NCBI GenBank assembly: GCA_031271325.1
Contig: JAISVY010000075.1
Span: 1 to 34,187, forward strand
Source of the DNA: Oscillospiraceae bacterium
Lineage (GTDB): Bacteria > Bacillota > Clostridia > Oscillospirales > UBA929
Direction: 5' to 3'
DNA length: 34,187 nucleotides
The notes under the pieces are model-generated. The model ran no database searches. It was not told the origin of the DNA and saw nothing but the letters and a program-made list of their open reading frames with translations. This document shows, piece by piece, positions 8,382-15,934 of the stretch; position 1 is the stretch's first letter; each line of letters opens with the position of its first letter. Made by a program: the position numbers and the translations under genes.

Positions 8382-8389
8382 ATTTTATG
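8382..8389 (-). promoter_or_regulatory. Candidate SigE-like -10 element of the SpoIID-like gene
   Basis: CATAAAAT on the minus strand (8389-8382), 32 nt before the start codon, is close to the sporulation SigE -10 consensus (CATACAAT type). No convincing -35 partner was seen. It is offered only because the gene product looks like a sporulation protein. Confidence 0.25.
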
Positions 8390-8446
8390 CGAATCGCCCG
8401 GGAAACGTGTAAACGGTGAAGAGATTCGGGATTTTTTTGATTTTCG

Positions 8447-8475
8447 TTGACAGCCTGCCGGCTGGGTGCTATACT
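8447..8475 (+). promoter_or_regulatory. SigA promoter of ilvBN, near consensus
   Basis: Perfect TTGACA (8447-8452), 17-nt spacer, TATACT (8470-8475). The predicted start near 8482 gives a leader of about 54 nt, too short for a T-box or a classical leader-peptide attenuator. Confidence 0.85.
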
Positions 8476-8535
8476 GTTGCAAACTTTTATGACGGCTGTA
8501 AAGGGATAAAAAACGGTGCCGGGAGGACGCAGCAG

Positions 8536-10140
8536 ATGACGCTCACAGGCGCGCAAATCATCACCGAGGTTCTGACCGAGCAGGGTGTGGATACCGTCTT
8601 CGCGTATCCCGGCGCGTCGGTGCTCGGGGTCTTTGACGCGCTGGGCGACAAAGCGGACGCGCTGCGGGTGATCCTCCCGGCGCACGAGCAGGGCGGGTGC
8701 CACGCGGCGGACGCGTATGCCCGCGTGAGCGGGAAATGCGGCGTGATGATCGCAACCTCCGGTCCGGGCGCGACGAATCTGGTCACGGGAATCGCGAACG
8801 CCTACATGGATTCCGTCCCGCTGGTCGCGATTACCGGAAACGTCCCGCGTTCGCTGATGGGGCGCGACTCGTTTCAGGAAGTGGACATCTGCGGCGTGAC
8901 GATGCCGGTTACGAAGCACGGCTTTTTGGTGCAGGACATCGACTCTTTGGCGACGACCCTGAGGGAAGCGTTTGTGATCGCCATGTCCGGCAGACCGGGA
9001 CCGGTGCTGGTGGATATTCCTAAGGACATAACCGAAGAGCGAACCGGCTATATCCCGGTCGGACATTACCGGGTGCGGGCAGCCGCGCCGCCGGACGAAG
9101 GCGCGATCCGCGCCGCCTCGGAGCTGATTGCGCGCTCAAAACGCCCGCTGTTGTTCTGCGGCGGCGGCGCGGTGAACGCGTCGGCCGCGCTGCGCTCGTT
9201 CGCGGAGCGGTGTTCGGTGCCGGTGGCGGTATCGCTGATGGGGCTGACGGCGCTGCCTTCAACGCATCCCCTGATGCTCGGGATGATCGGGATGCACGGC
9301 ACTCCCGCGTCACATATCGCGGGTGAACGGTGCGACCTGTTAATATCCGCCGGTTCGCGCTTTTCGGACCGTGTGGCCGGGAACAGGAGGCGTTTCGCGC
9401 CCGGCGCGAAGCTGATCCACATCGACATAGACCCTTCGGAGTTTGACAAAAATGTCGTGAGCGATATTCATATACAGGGCGACGCCGGCGCCGTGCTGAC
9501 GCGTTTGACCGAGCTTGTGCCGCCCAACGCCGCGAGCGGCTGGGCGGACGAACTGGCGGAACTCGCGCGTTCCGCGCCCGAAAAGCCGGACAGCCCCCAA
9601 TACGCCTCTCCTCGCGGCATCCTCCGGGCGGTTTCGGAAGCGGCGGCGGACGCGATCATCGTCACCGACGTAGGACAGCACCAGATGTGGACGGCGCAGC
9701 ATTATCCCTTCAGCATGCCGCGCAGCTTCGTGACGAGCGGGGGGCTGGGCGCGATGGGGTTCGGTATGGGCGCGGCCGTCGGAGCGAAAGCCGCCGCTCC
9801 GCACCGCCCGGTGGTTCTGATCACGGGCGACGGGAGCTTGCATATGGATATGGCGGAGATGGCCGCCGCCGTGACGGAAAACCTGCCGGTAATCGTGGCG
9901 GTGATGAACAACAACGCGCTGGGGATGGCGCGGCAATGGCAGCGGATGTACTTTGACGCCCGCCTCCGCTACACAAGCCCCGCCCGGCAGACCGATTTCG
10001 TTAAGCTCGCCGAAGCGTTCGGAGCGGCCGGTTACCGCGCGCACACCACGGAGGAGTTTTCGCGGGCGTTCCGCGCCGCTCTGGACGCGGGGCGAACCGC
10101 CCTGATCGATTGCCGCATCGACCCCGACGAAAGGGTATAG
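8536..10140 (+). CDS. ilvB: Acetolactate synthase, large (catalytic) subunit
   Basis: 534 residues. This thiamine-diphosphate enzyme condenses two pyruvates, or pyruvate and 2-oxobutyrate, at the first common step of branched-chain amino acid synthesis. Visible are the N-terminal pyrimidine-binding domain with catalytic E51 (PAHEQGGCHAADAYAR) and TSGPGATNLVTG, a central FAD-binding-type domain, and the C-terminal diphosphate/Mg2+ motif GDGSLHMD from residue 431 ending in NNNALG. The ATG at 8536 is used, with GGGAGG 9 nt upstream; an upstream in-frame ATG at 8416 lies before the promoter and cannot be the start. The gene for the regulatory subunit follows 13 bp downstream, which supports anabolic IlvB over catabolic AlsS. 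Confidence 0.95.
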   Translation: MTLTGAQIITEVLTEQGVDTVFAYPGASVLGVFDALGDKADALRVILPAHEQGGCHAADAYARVSGKCGVMIATSGPGATNLVTGIANAYMDSVPLVAITGNVPRSLMGRDSFQEVDICGVTMPVTKHGFLVQDIDSLATTLREAFVIAMSGRPGPVLVDIPKDITEERTGYIPVGHYRVRAAAPPDEGAIRAASELIARSKRPLLFCGGGAVNASAALRSFAERCSVPVAVSLMGLTALPSTHPLMLGMIGMHGTPASHIAGERCDLLISAGSRFSDRVAGNRRRFAPGAKLIHIDIDPSEFDKNVVSDIHIQGDAGAVLTRLTELVPPNAASGWADELAELARSAPEKPDSPQYASPRGILRAVSEAAADAIIVTDVGQHQMWTAQHYPFSMPRSFVTSGGLGAMGFGMGAAVGAKAAAPHRPVVLITGDGSLHMDMAEMAAAVTENLPVIVAVMNNNALGMARQWQRMYFDARLRYTSPARQTDFVKLAEAFGAAGYRAHTTEEFSRAFRAALDAGRTALIDCRIDPDERV

Positions 10141-10153
10141 ACCGGAGGAAAAT

Positions 10154-10645
10154 ATGAAACCGTTTATCATCGCGCTGCTTGTCAACAACCATTTCGGCGT
10201 TCTGACCCGTGTGACGGGGTTGTTCAGCAGGCGCGGCTACAACATCGCCTCTCTGTCCGTCGGCGAGACGGCGGATCCGGCGACCTCGCGCATCACGATC
10301 GAAACACGCGCCGATGAGCCGTCCGTCCGGCAGATCGTGCGCCAGCTGGAAAAGCTGGAAGACGTAAAGACCGTGTCGCTGCTGCCCGGCGCGGAGACGG
10401 TGGCGCGGGAACTGCTGCTGATCAAGCTGGTGGTTCCGCCCGCGCGGCACTCGGCGCTCTTTGAGGCGCTCGAAGGATTCGACTGCCGCGTGCCGTACGA
10501 TGTGGAAGGGCGGCTGATTCTGGAGTTTTCGGGGTCGCCCGCGCGCTGCCGCGAACTTCTCGCAGCCGTGTCGGACTACACCGTCCTGGAATTGTGCCGC
10601 ACCGGCACCACCGCGGTTTCGACGCTCGGGGAGCTGACCTTATAG
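10154..10645 (+). CDS. ilvN: Acetolactate synthase, small regulatory subunit
   Basis: 163 residues, the usual length for IlvN/IlvH. An N-terminal ACT domain (about 1-75; LVNNHFGVLTRVTGLFSRRG, NIASLSVGET) binds valine for feedback control, and the C-terminal half (about 80-160) is the IlvH-type domain that activates the large subunit. GGAGGA lies 6-7 nt before the ATG. It is the last gene of a two-gene operon, ending 12 bp before a strong terminator. Confidence 0.95.
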   Translation: MKPFIIALLVNNHFGVLTRVTGLFSRRGYNIASLSVGETADPATSRITIETRADEPSVRQIVRQLEKLEDVKTVSLLPGAETVARELLLIKLVVPPARHSALFEALEGFDCRVPYDVEGRLILEFSGSPARCRELLAAVSDYTVLELCRTGTTAVSTLGELTL

Positions 10646-10657
10646 AAACGGCCGTCT

Positions 10658-10693
10658 CCGGGCGGGGGTCATTCCCCCGCCCGGCCGTGTTTT
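10658..10693 (+). terminator. Rho-independent terminator of ilvBN
   Basis: An 11-bp perfect GC-rich stem, CCGGGCGGGGG (10658-10668) with CCCCCGCCCGG (10674-10684) and a 5-nt loop, followed shortly by TTTT (10690-10693). Confidence 0.8.
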
Positions 10694-10695
10694 AC

Positions 10696-10725
10696 GTATT
10701 TCCGCTTCCCGAATCCGCATATACT
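10696..10725 (+). promoter_or_regulatory. Candidate sporulation-sigma promoter of the csp gene pair
   Basis: CATATACT (10718-10725) matches the SigE -10 pattern at seven of eight positions, with GTATTT (10696-10701) 16 nt upstream as a possible -35. csp genes are sporulation-controlled in clostridia. No good SigA promoter was found between the ilvN terminator and this gene. Confidence 0.3.
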
Positions 10726-10754
10726 TAACCACCGGCGGATTGGGGGAGTTTTGC

Positions 10755-12380
10755 TTGCAGGAAGTCATTGTGAAATACAACGGAGACATTTCCGTGTTGG
10801 GCTATCCGACCGAAATCCTGAGTGAGACATACGCCATTCTGAATGTCCCGGAAAGGGATATAGCCTCGCTGAACGGGTTCGCGGAAGTGGAATACTTTGA
10901 GCTGCCAAAACGCCTCTCGCTCTCGCAATTCATGGATGAAACCTGCGTTTCCGCCGTTCAGAGCGCGCGGGGGGTTCACCTCGGCGGCGACGGCGTGCTT
11001 GTCGCCGTGCTCGACTCCGGTATAGACTACCGCCTTGAGGATTTCAGGAACGCGGACGGCACTTCGCGTATTCTGGCCATATGGGACCAAACGCAGTCCG
11101 GGCTGCCGCCGCCGGGGTTTTTATACGGCACGGAGTATACAAACGCGCAGATCAACGAAGCGCTGAAGAGCCCCGACCCGCTTTCCGCTGTGCCGCATCA
11201 GGATTTCGTCGGTCACGGAACGGCTGTCGCGGGAATCGCCGCCGGCAACGGCCGCGCTTCGGGCGGCGCGGACACGGGCGTCGCGCCCGGCGCGTCGATC
11301 GCCGCCGTCAAGCTGGGCGAACGGGATAACGCGCGGTTCGCCCGCGCCACCGAGATTATGCGCGGGATAAAATACGTCTACGATTTGGCGCGCGCGCGGA
11401 ATATGCCGCTCGCGGTCAACATCAGCTACGGCACTAACGACGGTTCCCACGACGGGAAGTCGCTGTTCGAGACATACATCGACGACATGGCGGAAAAGTG
11501 GAAAAGCGTGATCGTCGTTCCGACCGGCAACGAAGGCGACGCGGGGCATCACTGTCAATACACCCTCAGTCAGGGGGAAACCGCGGACATCATCTTCACG
11601 GTCGGCGCGAGCCTTAGCGATCTGACCGTGAACCTGTGGAAGAACTTTGCCGATATTTTTAACTTCGAGATCATCGCGCCCAACGGCACGACGACCGGTA
11701 CGATGCGGTATATCGGGCTGCCTCCGGTCATCCACCTCGACGGCGCGCTTCTGCGCATCGGCTATAAACAGCCGAACCATTACAACCAGGACAACGCCGT
11801 GGTGCTGCGCCTGGAACCGGACAAAAACAGGGGCGAAATCCCGAAGGGTTTGTGGACGCTCCGCTTGGGCGGGGAGTATATTGTCGAGGGGAAACTGGAC
11901 GTATGGCTTCCCACCGCCGAAGAGGTATCCGCGGGGACCGTTTTTTTAGCGCCGTCGGCGGCTACGACGCTCACGCTGCCGTCCTGTGCGGATAAGGTTA
12001 TTTCGGTCGGCGGGTACGACGCGGAGGTCGGTACGTTCGCGCCGTTTTCGGGAAGAGGGCTGACCCGGGATTTACGGGTGAAGCCCGATATAACCGCGCC
12101 CGCTGTGAATGTGCGGAGCTGCCGCCCCGGCGGCGGTTACGGCCGGTTTACCGGAACCAGCGTGGCGGCGCCGTTCGTCACGGGCAGCGCGGCGCTGATG
12201 ATGCAGTGGGGTATTGTGATGGGCAACGATCCGTTTCTGTACGGTCAGCGTATAAAAGCGTTTTTGCGAAAAGGCGCGAAGCGGGACAAAAAAACAGCGT
12301 ACCCCGATGAAAAGTGGGGGTACGGAACGCTCTGCCTGAAAGCCGCAATGGACTTTTTGACCGACTATGTATTCAAATAG
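10755..12380 (+). CDS. Csp-like subtilisin-family (S8) serine protease, first of pair
   Basis: 541 residues from a TTG at 10755, which has GGGGGAG 6 nt upstream; a TTG at 10740 in the same frame has no such site. A short N-terminal prodomain (about 1-70) precedes the catalytic domain. The triad is D87 (AVLDSGIDY), H154 (VGHGTAVAG) and S469 (GTSVAAP), with oxyanion N259 (PTGNEG). A long insert (about 265-400, a beta-rich jelly-roll-like segment) separates N259 from the serine region, as in the clostridial Csp proteases. CspB-type enzymes cut pro-SleC to start cortex breakdown at germination. There is no signal peptide, as expected for a forespore protein. No sleC is in this window, so the germination role is by family only. 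Confidence 0.88.
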   Translation: MQEVIVKYNGDISVLGYPTEILSETYAILNVPERDIASLNGFAEVEYFELPKRLSLSQFMDETCVSAVQSARGVHLGGDGVLVAVLDSGIDYRLEDFRNADGTSRILAIWDQTQSGLPPPGFLYGTEYTNAQINEALKSPDPLSAVPHQDFVGHGTAVAGIAAGNGRASGGADTGVAPGASIAAVKLGERDNARFARATEIMRGIKYVYDLARARNMPLAVNISYGTNDGSHDGKSLFETYIDDMAEKWKSVIVVPTGNEGDAGHHCQYTLSQGETADIIFTVGASLSDLTVNLWKNFADIFNFEIIAPNGTTTGTMRYIGLPPVIHLDGALLRIGYKQPNHYNQDNAVVLRLEPDKNRGEIPKGLWTLRLGGEYIVEGKLDVWLPTAEEVSAGTVFLAPSAATTLTLPSCADKVISVGGYDAEVGTFAPFSGRGLTRDLRVKPDITAPAVNVRSCRPGGGYGRFTGTSVAAPFVTGSAALMMQWGIVMGNDPFLYGQRIKAFLRKGAKRDKKTAYPDEKWGYGTLCLKAAMDFLTDYVFK

Positions 12381-12391
12381 GAGGCTGACCA

Positions 12392-14047
12392 ATGGTTTCG
12401 CTGATCGTACGGGATGATTCTACCGTTCAGAACCTTGTCCGTGAACGGCCGTCCGTTCGCGAGGGGAAGCTGCTTTCGGGCAGTTACCGGATCCTGAGCG
12501 TGCCGGACGACGAAGTGCTGCCGGTGATGCAGCAGTTGGGCAATACAAAGATAGACGCGTATTCGATCGTGGTGGGCTTGCTGGGGAAGGAAGCCCTTGA
12601 CGCGGCCGGGATTACCCCCGTTCAGCAGCAGCCGTTTTTGGATTTGAAAGGGCGCGGCGTCCTTTTGGGGTTTGTGGATACCGGAATCGACTATACCCAA
12701 GACGCATTCCGCTATGAGAACAACACCAGCAAGATTCAATATATCTGGGACCAGACGGCCGAGGGGGACAGTCCCGCCGAGTACGGGTTCGGCGCGGAAT
12801 ACGCCAACAGCGAGATCAACCGGGCGCTGCGTTCTCCGAATCCGTTTGAGATTGTGCCGCATAGGGACACGGTGGGGCATGGGACGTTTTTAGCGTCCGT
12901 CGCGGGCAGCAGGAAGGCTGGGGAGGGCGCCGCCCCCGAAGCCGAGATCGTCGCGGTGAAACTGCGCAAGGCAAGCCCGTTTTACCTGAATACCTTTTCG
13001 GTTCCCCCCGGGCAAGAAAACGTTTTTGATTCGGCGGATGTCATACAGGGGATAGAGTATATTTTAGACAGGGCGTTTGAGCTTGGCCGCCCCGTCGCGG
13101 TGTGCGTATCCGTCGGCACAAACCTCGGAGGGCACGACGGGTTTACCGTATTTGAGGAGTACCTTTCCCGCGTATCGCACCGCACAGGTGTAACCCTATG
13201 CGCCGCCGCGGGCAACGAGGCGGATACCGAGCATCATACCTCGGGCGTGATCAAAAAAGAGGGGGAAGTAGAGGAAATCGAAATCAATGTCGGGCAGAAC
13301 GCGGGCGACGTGTATATGCATATCGTAAACAACGCGGCAAACCGCCTTTCGGTGGCGGTATCGTCTCCGACCGGGGAGATGGTAGGCCGTGTCCCCGCGA
13401 AAAACGGTTCGGTCACCACCGAACGGCTGATTTTTGAGAAATCCAGTATAGAAATATTCTACTTTTTCCCGATTGAAGGCAGCGGCGCTCAACTCACGGT
13501 GATCAAGATTCTCGACGCCACTCCGGGTATCTGGACAATTCTGGCACACGGGGACATCATCATCGACGGCAAATATCACGCATGGCTCCCGCTCACCGGG
13601 TTGGGCAACCCCGGCGCGCAGTTTTTGGCGCCGATCCCCGAAAGCACCGTCGTCGTACCCGCCAGCGCCGTGGGCGTGATCACCTGCGGCGCGTTCAGCA
13701 GCTTGGACAAGAGCTTATACCCCGATTCCAGCTGGGGGCCGACGCGTCTTCCCTCGCCTGCGCCGGATTTGGCGGCTCCGGGTTCGCAGGTGAGCGGAAC
13801 CTTCCCTACAGGGACCGGCGAAATGTCGGGCACCAGCGTAGCCGCCGCGATCACGACAGGCGCGTGCGCGCTGCTGCTGCAATGGGGGATTGTCGACCGA
13901 AACGAAATCTATGTGGATACATATCTTGCCCGCGCGTATCTGATCCGCGGCTGCGACCGCGACCCCGCGCTGAATTACCCCAACAGCCAATGGGGTTACG
14001 GGCGCTTGAACCTGCAAAACACATTCAACCTGCTCCGCCGGACATGA
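12392..14047 (+). CDS. Csp-like subtilisin-family (S8) serine protease, second of pair
   Basis: 551 residues; AGGAGG overlaps the previous stop and lies 7 nt before the ATG, so the two genes are coupled. The triad is D96 (GFVDTGIDY), H163 (VGHGTFLAS) and S482 (SGTSVAAA), with oxyanion N275 (AAGNEAD). The usual Pro after GTSxAA is replaced by Ala. Overall layout matches the first protein, including the long insert, but sequence has diverged well beyond a recent duplication. In C. difficile two of three Csp domains are catalytically dead sensors; here both copies keep all catalytic residues, as in C. perfringens. Likely a spore germination protease; not proven. Confidence 0.87.
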   Translation: MVSLIVRDDSTVQNLVRERPSVREGKLLSGSYRILSVPDDEVLPVMQQLGNTKIDAYSIVVGLLGKEALDAAGITPVQQQPFLDLKGRGVLLGFVDTGIDYTQDAFRYENNTSKIQYIWDQTAEGDSPAEYGFGAEYANSEINRALRSPNPFEIVPHRDTVGHGTFLASVAGSRKAGEGAAPEAEIVAVKLRKASPFYLNTFSVPPGQENVFDSADVIQGIEYILDRAFELGRPVAVCVSVGTNLGGHDGFTVFEEYLSRVSHRTGVTLCAAAGNEADTEHHTSGVIKKEGEVEEIEINVGQNAGDVYMHIVNNAANRLSVAVSSPTGEMVGRVPAKNGSVTTERLIFEKSSIEIFYFFPIEGSGAQLTVIKILDATPGIWTILAHGDIIIDGKYHAWLPLTGLGNPGAQFLAPIPESTVVVPASAVGVITCGAFSSLDKSLYPDSSWGPTRLPSPAPDLAAPGSQVSGTFPTGTGEMSGTSVAAAITTGACALLLQWGIVDRNEIYVDTYLARAYLIRGCDRDPALNYPNSQWGYGRLNLQNTFNLLRRT

Positions 14048-14060
14048 GGTTTTTCGAGTG

Positions 14061-14115
14061 ACACAGCTCGCGCCTGCGGCGCTTCTGGTCGAAAAGAAGT
14101 TGTTCGGCAGCTCCT
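14061..14115 (+). repeat. ~55-bp dispersed repeat, copy A
   Basis: Matches 17836-17889 at about 45 of 55 positions, sharing CGCGCCTG, GGCGCTTC and CGGCAGCTCCT blocks. It contains two small inverted repeats, GCGCC-TGC-GGCGC and GCTTCT...AGAAGT. It begins 14 bp after the csp stop codon and ends just before the terminator. Confidence 0.6.
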
Positions 14116-14124
14116 AAATATATT

Positions 14125-14156
14125 AGGGGGCACCGTTTTTCGGTGCCCCCTTGTTT
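14125..14156 (+). terminator. Rho-independent terminator of the csp pair
   Basis: Stem GGGGGCACCG (14126-14135) with CGGTGCCCCC (14141-14150), loop TTTTT, then TTGTTT. It lies between convergent genes; on the minus strand the following bases are AT-rich but not a T run, so it may work weakly both ways. Confidence 0.85.
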
Positions 14157-14166
14157 GAACGGGTTC

Positions 14167-15483
14167 TTAACCCCCGGTTGCCTCTGTTTCGGACAAATCC
14201 ACCGTAAACCGGATTTCGTTGCTCTTTCGTTCCTGCCCGCCCACGGTCACCGTGCCGCCGGTGTAGACGACATCGCGCAGGATGTCCGCCGGGGGCCAAT
14301 AGTCGCTGTTGACAATCAGGTTTACCCGGCTCACGCCGCCGGGTACCCAGACGAAGAAATTCACGGCGGCGCTTTTCCCCGCTTGCAGACGCGACGGCAG
14401 CGGCATATCAACGCCCACATACCCCGGCGGCGTTCTGGACGCTTCCAGCGGAACCGTCCCGCCGTCATCGGTTATTCCGGTAAACGACACGTTGGTCGGG
14501 CTGTCTTTGAAAGGGGTTCCGGCGCGCAGGCGTATATCCGAACCGTTGCCGTTGCGGATGTCCATCAAAACCTGATAGCAGACGCCGCGGGCGTCGCTTC
14601 CCGCCTGCGCGGCGCTGTTCAGCGTAAAATCGCAGCCGTCAAGCGTGACCGTGTCGCCGATGCCGAACCGCCCGGTCAGGAAAGACAGCGCAGTGGCAGG
14701 ATATGGGGTATACGGGTGTTTCGCGTTGTACCCTCGGATGCTCAAAACCGTCATCAGCGAAGCGAGGAAAAAGAGCAGCGCGCAGACGCACATCGGGCGG
14801 AGCAAGCCGCGTTCGCGCCGAAGCCCCGGCAGGTCGCGCAGGTCGGCGTAATCGTCCCCGCGCATGGCGGGATGGATAAAAACGCCGCTCCGCTTCTCGA
14901 TCTCCCGCACAATCTGTTCCGCCTGATCGTAAAACATCGTGATTTCCAGCGTCGTGTCGCCCGGCGCGTACGCCGAGATTAAACGCAGTGTTTTTGTCGC
15001 GCGGTCATAGTCCAGCCCGACAATCCGGCTGTAGAGAAACTCACGCCGCACGGTGGGGGAGTATTTTCCGCGGAACACCATTCTACGCCGCATTTCCAAG
15101 ATCACGCGGTCGGCTCCCAGCGTCAGGGTGGGGCTGTGATACTTATGCAATTTGGACGCAAGCCCGAAAGCCTGCCGGATGTACAGCGCCGCGAGCACCG
15201 GCACAGCCAGCAAAAGCGAAAGGAAAAACCATGTGCGCAGCACCAGCGTGGCGTTGCGGAACCCCGCGCCCCAAACCAACAAACTGAGCGCCGCGAGGGC
15301 GCAGAACAATCCCATCCCGATTTTGCACAGCCGGTCGGGCAGCGCGTTTGCCGGGTTGCGCTCCCGCGCCAGCCGCAGGAAGCGGCTCACGCGGTCGGGC
15401 GTGGGAGCGAAGCGCACGCCGTCGTGCGCCGGAAGCTCAATCTCCCGCGTGATCTGCCTTGTGCGCCGGAACCCAAAATCCAT
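14167..15483 (-). CDS. Membrane protein of unknown function with PH-like and extracellular beta domains
   Basis: 438 residues; not assigned to a named family. About 55-75 (MGLFCALAALSLLVWGAG) and 82-105 (WFFLSLLLAVPVLAALYI) are transmembrane helices. A central stretch of beta strands (about 120-215; TLTLGADRVILEMRRR, LDYDRATKTLRLISAY) looks like a bacterial PH-type membrane domain. A third helix (about 232-252; CVCALLFFLASLMTVLSI) is followed by a C-terminal beta-sandwich-like segment (about 275-438) resembling DUF4352-type domains. Cytoplasmic arginine-rich loops suggest the C-terminal domain is outside. The ribosome binding site is weak (GGTGAAG). It is transcribed alone from the promoter at 15704-15676. 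Confidence 0.7.
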   Translation of the reverse strand: MDFGFRRTRQITREIELPAHDGVRFAPTPDRVSRFLRLARERNPANALPDRLCKIGMGLFCALAALSLLVWGAGFRNATLVLRTWFFLSLLLAVPVLAALYIRQAFGLASKLHKYHSPTLTLGADRVILEMRRRMVFRGKYSPTVRREFLYSRIVGLDYDRATKTLRLISAYAPGDTTLEITMFYDQAEQIVREIEKRSGVFIHPAMRGDDYADLRDLPGLRRERGLLRPMCVCALLFFLASLMTVLSIRGYNAKHPYTPYPATALSFLTGRFGIGDTVTLDGCDFTLNSAAQAGSDARGVCYQVLMDIRNGNGSDIRLRAGTPFKDSPTNVSFTGITDDGGTVPLEASRTPPGYVGVDMPLPSRLQAGKSAAVNFFVWVPGGVSRVNLIVNSDYWPPADILRDVVYTGGTVTVGGQERKSNEIRFTVDLSETEATGG

Positions 15484-15556
15484 TTCTTCACCACGGTTTC
15501 AACCGAATCCGGTTATTATGGTAACCCCCAAAGAACCCGTACCTGCTTGTCTGTGC

Positions 15557-15636
15557 GAAGTGTTGAAAATTGCGTGTTCGCCGGAAAGGCGAACGGGCGC
15601 AACGCTTGCAAACATGCCCCTATGGCAGGGCAAAGC
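15557..15636 (+). repeat. 110-bp dispersed element, copy 2 (3' half altered)
   Basis: The first ~55 bp match copy 1 (GAAGTGTTGAAAATTGC, then GTTCGCC/GGCGAAC with a GGAAA loop). The second half keeps a GCTTGC...GCAAAGC stem with a different inner hairpin (TGCCC...GGGCA) and lacks the closing GCAATTTTCAACA arm. It lies inside the leader of the minus-strand membrane protein gene, in the opposite orientation to copies 1 and 3 relative to their genes. Confidence 0.75.
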
Positions 15637-15675
15637 TTTTTCGGGCGGCTGTATCGACATTATGCCACGATATAG

Positions 15676-15704
15676 AGTATATAACCGTTTATTTGGGAAG
15701 TCAA
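15676..15704 (-). promoter_or_regulatory. SigA promoter of the membrane protein gene
   Basis: On the minus strand TTGACT (15704-15699), 17-nt spacer, TATACT (15681-15676). The predicted leader of about 185 nt contains element copy 2. Confidence 0.7.
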
Positions 15705-15760
15705 CCCATTTTCGGCAAATTCCCCACAAATTTTATGTTAACCGGCAAACCCCGCGCATG

Positions 15761-15795
15761 AAAAACGCACCGAGGCGCGATACCCCGGTGCGTTT
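15761..15795 (-). terminator. Rho-independent terminator of pckG
   Basis: Read on the minus strand, AAACGCACCG (15795-15786) pairs with CGGTGCGTTT (15772-15763) and is followed by further Ts (TTTTT in all, 15765-15761). It lies about 140 bp after the pckG stop, with the degenerate element copy 4 in between. Confidence 0.65.
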
Positions 15796-15858
15796 GGCAT
15801 CATTAGGCTCTGCAGGCGCGATCGTCCCGACCGCCCGCGAGGCAAGGGAAACGTGACA

Positions 15859-15926
15859 CTGCGGCACAGCCGCCTGTTCGCAGCAACCCGCTCCGCTCGT
15901 TTGCCTGCCGGCAAACATGAGAATTT
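15859..15926 (-). repeat. 110-bp dispersed element, degenerate copy 4
   Basis: On the minus strand it keeps the first inner hairpin as GTTTGCC...GGCAAAC (copy 1: GTTCGCC/GGCGAAC), GAGCGGAGCG, GCGAACAGGC and the tip hairpin GCGGC-TGT-GCCGC (copy 1: GCAGC-TGT-GCTGC). The closing stem has decayed. Both differences from copy 1 inside stems are paired changes. Confidence 0.6.
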
Positions 15927-15934
15927 AGCGCTTC

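Larger units (their letters stand above)
15484..15934. other. 451-bp intergenic region between the membrane protein gene and pckG
   Basis: No gene was found. In order it holds copy 2 of the 110-bp element, a minus-strand SigA promoter, an AT-rich stretch (15705-15750), the pckG terminator and the degenerate copy 4 of the element. Confidence 0.7.

Noticed and set aside
8416..8535. Upstream ATG extending ilvB by 40 residues
   Set aside because: It lies before the -35 box of a near-consensus promoter and has no ribosome binding site; the ATG at 8536 has GGGAGG and matches family N-termini.
8476..8535. T-box or other riboswitch before ilvB
   Set aside because: Only about 54 nt separate the predicted transcription start from the ATG, and no terminator/antiterminator hairpin is seen.
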